A stretch of 64,000 bases of DNA, taken from Hyunsoonleella ulvae (GTDB lineage: Bacteria; Bacteroidota; Bacteroidia; Flavobacteriales; Flavobacteriaceae). The translations under genes and the position numbers were made by a program. The stretch's first letter is position 1, and the number at the start of each line of letters is the position of its first letter. Under the pieces are notes generated by a model that had not been told where the DNA came from, ran no database searches, and saw only the letters and a program-made list of their open reading frames with translations. Shown piece after piece: positions 25,578-33,314 of this stretch. Location: positions 62,001 through 126,000 of the forward strand of contig NZ_JAEPJQ010000001.1 of NCBI RefSeq assembly GCF_016827605.1. The letters run 5' to 3'.

Positions 25578-26897
25578 ATGAACGACAACTTAATCATCAT
25601 TACAGCTGCTATTATTTTCGCAGCAATAGGCTTCTTTTTAGGCAATTACTTTTCAAAACTGAAAAATAAAAGCGAACAAAGCACCTTAGAAGAACGCCAA
25701 AACCAAATGCAACATACTATTGATGATTTAAAGCAAAATCTAAGTAAGATTGAAGCAGAGCGGGAAGAGATTCGTCGTGAAAAAGAATTTCTAAACACTG
25801 AGTTGGCTAGAAAAAATTCTGAATACGAAAATCTACAGGAACAAAACTTAAAACGCGATAAAGAGTTAGAGCAACGCCAAGAACAATTACGTAAAGATTT
25901 TGAACTTTTAGCCAACAAGATTCTAGAGGAAAAATCCAATAAATTTACTGAGCAGAACAAGGAAAATATCAAGAATATCTTAAACCCTTTACAGGAAAAA
26001 ATTCAAGGTTTTGAGAAAAAGGTAGAAGCGTCTCAAAAAGAAAGTATTAGCATGCATTCTGCCTTAAAAGAGCAATTATTGGGCTTAAAAGACCTTAACC
26101 AACAAATGACTAAAGAAGCTACCAACTTGACAAGAGCTTTAAAAGGCGATAGTAAAATGCAAGGTAATTGGGGCGAGTTGGTTTTGGAACGGGTTCTTGA
26201 AAAATCGGGATTAGAAAAAGATCGTGAGTATTTTGTACAACAAAGTTTTACAAGAGATGATAATTCTCGTGTCATGCCTGATGTGGTGTTACATTTACCT
26301 GATGGTAAAAAAATGATTATTGACTCTAAAGTGTCTTTAACTGATTACGAACGTATGGTAAATGCTGATGAAGACGACAGACCTCAATTTTTAAAAGCAC
26401 ATGTTAATTCCATTAGAAAACATGTGGAGCAATTGTCGGCCAAAAACTATCAAGATTTATACGACATAGAATCTCCTGATTTTGTATTGCTATTTATTCC
26501 TATTGAACCTGCATTTGCCGTAGTTGTAAATGAAGATAATAGCATTTACAATAAAGCGTTTGAAAAGAATATTGTTATTGTAACACCGTCTACATTGTTA
26601 GCAACTCTACGTACTATTGATACCATGTGGAATAACGAAAAACAGCAACGTAATGCCATAGAGATTGCTCGGCAAGCTGGTGCGCTTTATGATAAGTTTG
26701 AAGGTTTAGTAAAAGACCTTACTGGTGTTGGTAAAAAAATTGATGCCGCCAAAACCGATTATTCTGCTGCTATGAATAAATTGGTAGACGGTCGTGGTAA
26801 CCTCATTACCAGTGTAGAAAAGCTAAAGAAAATGGGGGCTAAAGCAAAAAAATCGCTTCCTGAAGCCATTATAAAACGTGCTGAAGACGACACGTAA
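25578..26897 (+). CDS. rmuC: DNA recombination protein RmuC
   Basis: A 439-residue protein with an N-terminal membrane helix (about 5-20) and a long coiled coil (about 25-140, rich in Glu, Lys and Gln). The RmuC nuclease-like domain follows: KGDSKMQGNWGELVLERVLE, then VMPDVVLHLPDGKKMIIDSK, the PD-(D/E)xK-like core, and TPSTLLATLRTIDTMWNNEK. RmuC limits inversions at short inverted repeats, though its exact reaction is not settled. Full length; its own promoter lies just upstream. Confidence 0.95.
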   Translation: MNDNLIIITAAIIFAAIGFFLGNYFSKLKNKSEQSTLEERQNQMQHTIDDLKQNLSKIEAEREEIRREKEFLNTELARKNSEYENLQEQNLKRDKELEQRQEQLRKDFELLANKILEEKSNKFTEQNKENIKNILNPLQEKIQGFEKKVEASQKESISMHSALKEQLLGLKDLNQQMTKEATNLTRALKGDSKMQGNWGELVLERVLEKSGLEKDREYFVQQSFTRDDNSRVMPDVVLHLPDGKKMIIDSKVSLTDYERMVNADEDDRPQFLKAHVNSIRKHVEQLSAKNYQDLYDIESPDFVLLFIPIEPAFAVVVNEDNSIYNKAFEKNIVIVTPSTLLATLRTIDTMWNNEKQQRNAIEIARQAGALYDKFEGLVKDLTGVGKKIDAAKTDYSAAMNKLVDGRGNLITSVEKLKKMGAKAKKSLPEAIIKRAEDDT

Positions 26898-26960
26898 ATT
26901 TCAGCTTAATTACCCTACATATTTGTATATCACATAAAAACATGATATATTTGAGTATTC

Positions 26961-27036
26961 CCTTAAAAAGGAATATTTTAATTTATGCCTTAAATAAGGA
27001 ATATTTTAATTTATGCTCTTTAAAAGGAATATATTA
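26961..27036 (+). promoter_or_regulatory. Three tandem operator-like repeats before the SatD gene
   Basis: Three direct repeats of 27, 28 and about 21 bases: 26961-26987, 26988-27015 and 27016-27036. Each contains a CCTT/CTTT ... AAGGAATAT core that is itself partly palindromic (CCTTAAATAAGG in the second), followed by TTAATTTATG in the first two. The first also pairs with an upstream TATTCC to give TATTCC-N8-GGAATA. They end 10 bases before the probable start. The layout suggests several bound copies of a regulator, possibly the downstream protein with its own HTH. Confidence 0.6.
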
Positions 27037-27037
27037 G

Positions 27038-27661
27038 ATGTATATTATGACCAGTATCATTACAGGAGATATTATCAAATCCAGAAGCTTAAAAAACCCT
27101 GAGCTTTGGATGCCTGCTTTAAAGTCTGCTTTATCGTATATTAATACCAACGAAGTACAGTGGGAAATATACCGTGGCGATAGTTTTCAAATTGAGATTA
27201 ACGATATTTCTAAAAGCTTTATTAGTGCGGTTTATTTAAAAGCTTGCATAAAAACGATTAATGGCCTAGATGTAAGACTGGGTATAGGTATTGGAGATAA
27301 AACGTACCAAAGCCATACGATAAGCGAATCTAACGGAGAGGCTTTTATCTTTTCTGGAGAAACCTTGGAAACTTTGAAAAAGGAAAAAGTTAACTTAAAA
27401 CTAAAAACAGCTAACGAAGTGCTTAATAAGGAACTTAATCTATATTTAAAACTAGCATCAACGTTTATGGATAGTTGGACCGTGAGTTCTGCTGAAATTG
27501 TTAAATTAAGCATAGAGCAACCTAGTGCCTTACAGCAAGAACTTGCTGAAATAATAGGCACAAAACAAGATGCTATAAGTAAACGCCAAAAACGCGCTGA
27601 ACTTGACCTTATATGGGAACTTAATGCTATGTTCCAACAAAAAATAGCCTCACTATCATGA
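27038..27661 (+). CDS. SatD-family protein, cyclase-like domain plus HTH
   Basis: 207 residues from the first ATG; the ATG at 27047 (MTSIITGD) is the likelier start. Numbered from there, the motif order is that of a class III nucleotide cyclase. TGDIIKSR has Asp8 in the first strand, IYRGDSFQIEI has Asp45 in the hairpin, VRLGIGIG is at 76-83, and SNGEAFIFSGETLETL follows. A C-terminal helix-turn-helix lies at about 163-190 (LQQELAEIIGTKQDAISKRQ). I recall the family as SatD (Pfam), with no settled function. It overlaps the next gene by ATGA, and tandem repeats lie upstream. Whether it makes or binds a nucleotide is inference. Confidence 0.8.
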   Translation: MYIMTSIITGDIIKSRSLKNPELWMPALKSALSYINTNEVQWEIYRGDSFQIEINDISKSFISAVYLKACIKTINGLDVRLGIGIGDKTYQSHTISESNGEAFIFSGETLETLKKEKVNLKLKTANEVLNKELNLYLKLASTFMDSWTVSSAEIVKLSIEQPSALQQELAEIIGTKQDAISKRQKRAELDLIWELNAMFQQKIASLS

Positions 27662-28359
27662 TTTTAATTAAACTCTTATTAGCACATTTAATTGGCGATT
27701 TTTTTCTACAACCCGAAAAATGGGTTAAAGAAAAAGAAAAGAAAAAACTAAAATCGTCAAAACTCTATTTTCATGTTTTAATACATATTGCTGCTACTGC
27801 TATACTTTTATTGGATGTATCGCTATGGCCTATAATTGTAATTATTGGAATGTCGCATTTTATAATTGATGCCTTAAAACTCACTTTTCAGAAGAAAAAA
27901 ACAAAACGTATACTGTTTTTTGTAGACCAGTTGCTTCATCTTTTAGTAATTCTTGGTTGCTTTTTTTATGTTGAAAATAGTATGAGTGTTTTAAACATTT
28001 CCTTGTCCGAAAGCCAACTCCTACTCATAACCTGTTTATTGTTTTTATCGATTCCTGTATCCATTATTATGAAAACCATTTTTTTAAAGTGGAATATTTC
28101 AGAACTCACTAAAAATAATGAGTCCCTTAAGGATGCGGGGAAATATATTGGTATTTTAGAGCGCATTTTGGTGTTTATTTTTATAATTTCTAACCATTGG
28201 GAAGCTGTTGGTTTTTTAATTACAGCCAAGTCTGTTTTCAGATTTGGCGACTTAAAAGAATCTAAAGACCGACAACTCACTGAATATATTTTAATTGGCA
28301 CCTTAATTAGTTTTGGAATTGCAATACTAACAGGTATACTGTATACCTTTTTAACTTAA
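27658..28359 (+). CDS. DUF3307 membrane protein
   Basis: A 233-residue integral membrane protein with about six or seven helices. The DUF3307 signature AHLIGDFFLQPEKW is N-terminal (His10, Asp14). More polar residues recur in or next to helices: His39 and His43, MSHFIIDALK (His67, Asp71) and VDQLLH (Asp90, His94). Such a set of His and Asp could hold a metal, which would make this an intramembrane enzyme; that is inference. It overlaps the SatD-type gene by four bases (ATGA), so the two are made together and probably work together. Confidence 0.85.
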   Translation: MILIKLLLAHLIGDFFLQPEKWVKEKEKKKLKSSKLYFHVLIHIAATAILLLDVSLWPIIVIIGMSHFIIDALKLTFQKKKTKRILFFVDQLLHLLVILGCFFYVENSMSVLNISLSESQLLLITCLLFLSIPVSIIMKTIFLKWNISELTKNNESLKDAGKYIGILERILVFIFIISNHWEAVGFLITAKSVFRFGDLKESKDRQLTEYILIGTLISFGIAILTGILYTFLT

Positions 28360-28362
28360 TGT

Positions 28363-28899
28363 ATGTTTAAGCACCCTAAAGAATCACAAGTTTCTATTAC
28401 AGAATTAATGCTACCTTCCCACTCAAATTTTAGTGGTAAAATTCACGGAGGTCATATTTTAAACTTAATGGACCAAATTGCTTTTGCTTGTGCTTCTAAG
28501 CACTCGCAACACTATTGTGTTACGGCTTCTGTAAACCGTGTAGATTTTTTAAATCCTATTGAGGTTGGCGAATTGGTAACGCTTAAAGCTTCGGTAAATT
28601 ATACAGGTAGAACTTCTATGGTTGTGGGGTTGAGGGTAGAATCTGAAAACATACAAACAGGAGAGGTTAAACATTGTAACTCTTCGTATTTTACAATGGT
28701 TGCTAAAGACGAACATGGCAATAATGTGGCTGTTCCTGGTATTATTTTGGATAGTGAACAGGCTGTACGACGCTTTGCCAGAAGTATTGCTAGGCAACAA
28801 CAGGCTAAACACCGCTCTACAAAGTTTAAATCTTCTGAGTTTAAGATTGAGGAACATATTGAGAGCATAAAACAGCAAAATGCTAAAATTGAACTTTAA
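28363..28899 (+). CDS. Acyl-CoA thioesterase, hotdog fold
   Basis: A 178-residue cytoplasmic protein of the YciA/ACOT group, which hydrolyses acyl-CoA to free acid and CoA. The active-site segment SNFSGKIHGGHILNLMDQIA (21-40) has Asn22, His28 and Asp37 in the expected places. VNRVDFLNPIEVGELVTLKA and YTGRTSMVVGLRV are the usual following strands. The C-terminal 40 residues are charged and helical. It starts three bases after the DUF3307 stop, so it may share that transcript, although a functional tie is not evident. Confidence 0.9.
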   Translation: MFKHPKESQVSITELMLPSHSNFSGKIHGGHILNLMDQIAFACASKHSQHYCVTASVNRVDFLNPIEVGELVTLKASVNYTGRTSMVVGLRVESENIQTGEVKHCNSSYFTMVAKDEHGNNVAVPGIILDSEQAVRRFARSIARQQQAKHRSTKFKSSEFKIEEHIESIKQQNAKIEL

Positions 28900-28907
28900 T
28901 GCAAAGA

Positions 28908-29020
28908 CGCCTTCATTAGGGATTGCAGCGGTATCCTTTTGTTTATTTATTAAATAAGACTAACTTGTAATTTTACATTATGGATTCCTGCCTACGCAGG
29001 AATGACAAAACAAAAGACCT
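28908..29020. repeat. 110-bp dispersed repeat, copy B
   Basis: It matches 6166-6275: CATTAGGGATTGCAGCGGTA, then TTGTAATTTTACA and the palindrome TTCCTGCCTACGCAGGAA followed by TGACAAAACAAAAG. A C+G-rich stretch with CCTGTCGGCACGCAGGT and CCTGTC ... AAGCAGGC follows to about 29070. No gene is present. Confidence 0.7.
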
Positions 29021-29110
29021 ACCTGTCGGCACGCAGGTATAACGGAAAACCTGTCTACGAGCAAGCAGGCCCGACCCTATCTTAAGAAGGTAACACCCTT
29101 AAAAACAAAA

Positions 29111-29133
29111 AATCCCGCTTTTAAAACGGGATT
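29111..29133 (-). terminator. carB terminator
   Basis: On the minus strand, AATCCCGTTTTAAAAGCGGG continues to ATT and a T-rich run, 22 bases after the carB stop. Stem of seven GC-rich pairs plus inner A-T pairs. Confidence 0.85.
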
Positions 29134-29154
29134 CTTAATTTATGTCTTAAGGTT

Positions 29155-32007
29155 TTATTTACTTAAGTACATTTTACGTCTGGAGTACAAATCGTAAAAC
29201 TCATCGTCTTTTAAACTATCTATAAATAGGATACTTTCTCCTGTACTCTTCATTTCTGGCCCTAATGTTTTATCTACATTTGGAAATTTATTGAATGAGA
29301 ATACGGGTTGTTTTATCGCATAGCCATCTAGCTCTGGTTTGAAGTTAAAGTCTTTTATTTTCTTTTCTCCTAACATTAGCTTAGTTGCAAAATTAACGTA
29401 AGGTTCTCCGTAAGCCTTGGCAATAAATGGCACTGTTCTAGATGCTCTTGGATTGGCTTCGATGATATATACCTTATCGTCTTTTATAGCAAACTGAATA
29501 TTGATTAAACCTACCGTATTGAGTGCTAGGGCAATCTTTTTTGTGTGGTCCTTTATCTGTTGCATCACAAATTCCCCAAGGTTAAATGGTGGCAAGGTAG
29601 AGTTACTATCTCCTGAATGGATACCACATGGTTCTATATGCTCCATGATTCCAATAATATAAACCTCTTCTCCATCACAAATAGCATCTGCTTCAGCTTC
29701 AATGGCACCTTCTAAATAGTGATCCAATAACAACTTGTTATTTGGTATTTTATTTAAAAGATCGATAACGTGTTCTTCTAATTCTTTTTCGTTGATCACA
29801 ATTTTCATCCCTTGACCTCCTAAAACATATGATGGTCTTACCAAGATTGGGAAGTCTAATTCTTTAGCCACAGCTAGAGCTTCATCTGCGGTTTCGGCAG
29901 TATCAAACTGTGGATAAGGAATGTTGTTTTCTTTTAATAAGGTTGAAAAACTTCCTCTATCTTCTGCTAAATCTAAAGACTCGAAGCTGGTTCCTATAAT
30001 TTTAACACCGTAACGAGATAATTTCTCTGCAAGCTTTAAAGCGGTTTGCCCTCCTAACTGTACAATAACACCTTCTGGTTTTTCATGCTTGATGATATCG
30101 TAAATATGCTCCCAAAATACTGGCTCGAAGTACAGTTTATCTGCTGTGTCAAAATCGGTAGATACGGTTTCTGGGTTACAGTTAATCATTATAGTTTCAT
30201 AACCACACTCCTTGGCTGCGTATACACCATGAACACAACAATAATCAAACTCAATACCTTGTCCAATTCTATTTGGTCCAGAACCTAAAACGATAATTTT
30301 TTTCTTATCTGTAACCACACTTTCGTTATCAGAATAACGTTTACCATCTGCTGTTTCCATATCACTTTCAAAAGTTGAATAATAATATGGTGTTTTAGCC
30401 TCAAATTCTGCTGCACATGTATCAACCAATTTATATACACGGTTAATCCCCATCTCTTCACGCTTATTATAAACTTCACTTTCTAAGCATCCTAACATGT
30501 GCGCTATCTGTCTATCCCCATAGCCTTTCTGCTTCGCTTCAAGCAGTAATTCTTTGTCAATAGAATTTATGTTGTATGTAGAAATCTCTTTCTCTAAGAA
30601 AAATAGTTCTTCGTATTGCTTTAAGAACCACATATCTATCTTAGTAATTTCAAAAATTCTGCTTAATGGGATTCCCATTTTTATGGCATCGTATATGGTA
30701 AATACACGATCCCAAGACGCATGGGTTAATTTTTCTATCACCTCATCGTAATTGGTGTTTTCCTTACCATCTGCACCTAATCCGTTACGTTTAATTTCTA
30801 GGGATTGCGTGGCTTTATGTAAAGCTTCTTGGAATGAGCGTCCTATACCCATAACCTCTCCTACGGCTTTCATTTGTAGACCTAAAGTTCTATCTGATCC
30901 TTCAAACTTATCAAAATTCCAACGTGGTATTTTTACGATGACATAGTCTAAAGTAGGCTCAAATAATGCTGAAGTAGATTTTGTTATTTGGTTACTCAAT
31001 TCATCTAGACTGTAGCCTAATGCCAATTTCGCAGCAATTTTAGCGATTGGATACCCTGTTGCTTTACTCGCTAACGCCGAAGAACGAGATACACGCGGGT
31101 TAATTTCTATAGCGATAATTTCTTCTTGATCATCTGGACTTACAGCAAACTGCACGTTACACCCTCCAGCAAAATCCCCTATGCTACGCATCATATGTAT
31201 AGCCATATCACGCATTTTTTGGTAGGTTCTATCACTTAATGTCATGGCTGGAGCTACTGTAATAGAATCTCCTGTATGTATTCCCATAGGGTCCATATTT
31301 TCTATAGAACATATAATTACCACATTACCATTGGAGTCTCTAAGTAACTCTAACTCATACTCTTTCCATCCTAAAAGTGCTTTATCGATCATCACTTCGT
31401 GGATAGGCGAAATTTCTAATCCACGACGCAATAATTTATCGAAATCTGCTTCATCATAAACTATTGCTGCTCCAGCTCCTCCTAGTGTAAAAGAGGAACG
31501 AATACAAAGTGGAAAACCAAACTCTTGTGCTATTTCTTTTCCTTTTAAGAATGAAGATGCTGTAGCCTGTGGTGCCATACCAACACCTATTTTACCCATG
31601 AGCTCTCTAAATTGCTCCCTATCTTCGGTAATATTGATGGCATCTATGTTAACACCAATCATATCTACTCCAAAATCTTCCCAAATACCTTTTTCGTCGG
31701 CCTCTATCGCTAAATTTAGAGCGGTTTGCCCTCCCATTGTTGGTAATACCGCATCAATTTGAGGGTGTTCCTTTAATATTTTTACTATTGATTTGGTATT
31801 CAACGGCAACAAATACACATGATCTGCCATTGAGGGATCTGTCATGATTGTTGCTGGATTCGAATTAATTAAAATGGTTTCAATTCCGTCTTCTCTTAAA
31901 GATCTTAAAGCTTGAGAACCTGAATAATCAAACTCGCATGCTTGACCAATAATGATAGGACCTGAACCAATGATTAGGATAGATTTTAATTTCGGATTTT
32001 TCGGCAT
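29155..32007 (-). CDS. carB: Carbamoyl-phosphate synthase large subunit, without allosteric domain
   Basis: A 950-residue enzyme that makes carbamoyl phosphate from ammonia, bicarbonate and two ATP, feeding arginine and pyrimidine synthesis. Both ATP-grasp halves are complete. The first begins SILIIGSGPIIIGQACEFDY and includes MGGQTALNLA, SFTLGGAGAAIV and AIEINPRVSRSSALASK. The second has IIVLGSGPNRIGQGIEFDYC, VQLGGQTALKLA, SYVLGGQGMKIV and IEANPRASRTVPFIAK. The protein stops about 120 residues short of the E. coli enzyme: the C-terminal MGS-like domain that binds UMP, IMP and ornithine is absent. A clean terminator follows, so this is the natural end. The small subunit gene is not in the window. 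Confidence 0.96.
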   Translation of the reverse strand: MPKNPKLKSILIIGSGPIIIGQACEFDYSGSQALRSLREDGIETILINSNPATIMTDPSMADHVYLLPLNTKSIVKILKEHPQIDAVLPTMGGQTALNLAIEADEKGIWEDFGVDMIGVNIDAINITEDREQFRELMGKIGVGMAPQATASSFLKGKEIAQEFGFPLCIRSSFTLGGAGAAIVYDEADFDKLLRRGLEISPIHEVMIDKALLGWKEYELELLRDSNGNVVIICSIENMDPMGIHTGDSITVAPAMTLSDRTYQKMRDMAIHMMRSIGDFAGGCNVQFAVSPDDQEEIIAIEINPRVSRSSALASKATGYPIAKIAAKLALGYSLDELSNQITKSTSALFEPTLDYVIVKIPRWNFDKFEGSDRTLGLQMKAVGEVMGIGRSFQEALHKATQSLEIKRNGLGADGKENTNYDEVIEKLTHASWDRVFTIYDAIKMGIPLSRIFEITKIDMWFLKQYEELFFLEKEISTYNINSIDKELLLEAKQKGYGDRQIAHMLGCLESEVYNKREEMGINRVYKLVDTCAAEFEAKTPYYYSTFESDMETADGKRYSDNESVVTDKKKIIVLGSGPNRIGQGIEFDYCCVHGVYAAKECGYETIMINCNPETVSTDFDTADKLYFEPVFWEHIYDIIKHEKPEGVIVQLGGQTALKLAEKLSRYGVKIIGTSFESLDLAEDRGSFSTLLKENNIPYPQFDTAETADEALAVAKELDFPILVRPSYVLGGQGMKIVINEKELEEHVIDLLNKIPNNKLLLDHYLEGAIEAEADAICDGEEVYIIGIMEHIEPCGIHSGDSNSTLPPFNLGEFVMQQIKDHTKKIALALNTVGLINIQFAIKDDKVYIIEANPRASRTVPFIAKAYGEPYVNFATKLMLGEKKIKDFNFKPELDGYAIKQPVFSFNKFPNVDKTLGPEMKSTGESILFIDSLKDDEFYDLYSRRKMYLSK

Positions 32008-32042
32008 TTTTAAAAGTATTCTATTATAAATTAATCGGTTTG

Positions 32043-32050
32043 CAAATTTA
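32043..32050 (-). promoter_or_regulatory. carB promoter -7 box
   Basis: On the minus strand, TAAATTTG fits TAnnTTTG, 35 bases upstream of the carB ATG. The -33 element is not clear. Confidence 0.5.
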
Positions 32051-32069
32051 GTGATAACTAAACATAAAA

Positions 32070-32097
32070 AAAGGCGTTACACTTAAGCAACACCTTT
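32070..32097 (-). terminator. rpmH terminator
   Basis: On the minus strand, AAAGGTGTT pairs with AACGCCTTT (one G-U pair) and is followed by a run of T, 23 bases after the rpmH stop. Confidence 0.8.
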
Positions 32098-32120
32098 AAA
32101 ATATCAACAATTGTTAATCA

Positions 32121-32282
32121 TTATTTTTTATGTCTTGTTTCAGATGATACAGACAATTTCTTTCTTCCTTTAGCTCTTCTTCTAGCAAGCACTTTTCTAC
32201 CATTAGCAGAAGCCATTCTCTCTCTAAAACCGTGCTTGTTTCTTCTTTTTCTTTTAGAAGGCTGAAACGTTCTTTTACTCAT
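32121..32282 (-). CDS. rpmH: 50S ribosomal protein L34
   Basis: A 53-residue, highly basic protein beginning [19 protein letters not shown] and containing [19 protein letters not shown], the unmistakable L34 sequence. It is a component of the large ribosomal subunit. The usual neighbour rnpA is not adjacent: carB lies downstream and an unrelated gene diverges upstream. It has its own strong promoter and terminator, so it is monocistronic here. Confidence 0.98.
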   Translation of the reverse strand: MSKRTFQPSKRKRRNKHGFRERMASANGRKVLARRRAKGRKKLSVSSETRHKK

Positions 32283-32352
32283 CGTTTTATATCTTTAAAA
32301 TCTGAATTTTATCTTTTCTGAAATAATTTTGACCCTTCGGCAAAACTGGGGG

Positions 32353-32381
32353 CAAATATACAAAGCTTTTTTATTTCACAA
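32353..32381 (-). promoter_or_regulatory. rpmH promoter
   Basis: On the minus strand, TTG (32379-32381) and TATATTTG (32353-32360) are separated by 18 bases, matching the consensus exactly. Confidence 0.8.
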
Positions 32382-32493
32382 ACCTATTTTAAAAATATTT
32401 TTTCCATAAAAATTTAGTTTCTTTGCATTTTAAAATAAAAATGGGCTAAAAGTGAATGATCTTGCCCTACATTGTAATAAAAAATCAATTTTA

Positions 32494-33072
32494 ATGTTCA
32501 ATAAAATTATAAAACTAATTTTAGCCGCTGGAATCGTAGCTTATGCCGTATACCAATTTTCTAGAGGAAATATTGGTAATGGTATTTCTCTTATCTTACT
32601 AGCTGGTGTTTTTATATTCCTTTATTTTAAAAATGAATTTATCCTCTTAGCTTTTTTACGCCTTAGAAAGCAAGATTTTGATGGTGCTAAAAAATGGCTG
32701 AATAAAATTAGAAATCCAGAGGCTGCTTTGGTAAAAAAGCAACAAGGTTACTACAGTTACTTACATGGCATTATGACCATGCAGGATAACATGAACGAAT
32801 CTGAAAAACATTTTAAAAAGGCTGTGAGTTTAGGGCTTTCTATGAAACACGATTTGGCAATGGCCAAGTTAAACCTAGCAGGTATTGCATTCTCTAAGCG
32901 TAGAAAACGTGAAGCCCAACAGCTATTAAACGAAGCTCAAAAACTTGACAAACATGGCATGCTTACTGACCAAATTAAAATGATGAAGCAAAACATGAAA
33001 CAAGCTGTTGGCCCTAACCAACATTTTGGTGCTGGTGGCTCCTTAAGATCACAGAAAAGGAGAAGTAGATAG
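32494..33072 (+). CDS. Membrane-anchored TPR-like protein
   Basis: 192 residues from the ATG at 32494, chosen because the longer frame from a GTG at 32452 would put a polar tail before the first membrane helix. Two hydrophobic segments (about 5-22 and 28-45) are followed by a helical domain with TPR-like pairs: LRKQDFDGAKKWLNKI, YYSYLHGIMTMQDNMNESEK, HFKKAVSLGLSMKHDLAMAK and REAQQLLNEAQKLDK. The C-terminus is basic. It probably acts as a cytoplasmic-facing scaffold. No operon partner; the function is unknown. Confidence 0.75.
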   Translation: MFNKIIKLILAAGIVAYAVYQFSRGNIGNGISLILLAGVFIFLYFKNEFILLAFLRLRKQDFDGAKKWLNKIRNPEAALVKKQQGYYSYLHGIMTMQDNMNESEKHFKKAVSLGLSMKHDLAMAKLNLAGIAFSKRRKREAQQLLNEAQKLDKHGMLTDQIKMMKQNMKQAVGPNQHFGAGGSLRSQKRRSR

Positions 33073-33314
33073 TTTAACAACTACACTTTTTATCAGGGTT
33101 GCTTTTTAAAAAAGCCGCAGAACTTCGTTGATTTTTTAGCAAAGATAGTTATACTTTACAGCCTAGGACAACTACTATCTTACACTACTAACATTACAGC
33201 AATTAAGATACATAAAGCGTGTTATGGTAATTTCAATATTATGAAGCAGTAGACATAAATAATATCTAAATTTGAAATTTAAATACTTTTATGTGTTTCT
33301 TACGAGGTTTCAAA

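Noticed and set aside
29155-32007. carB as a truncated pseudogene
   Set aside because: Both ATP-grasp halves are intact, the stop is followed by a clean terminator, and the short form is, to my knowledge, usual in this family of bacteria.
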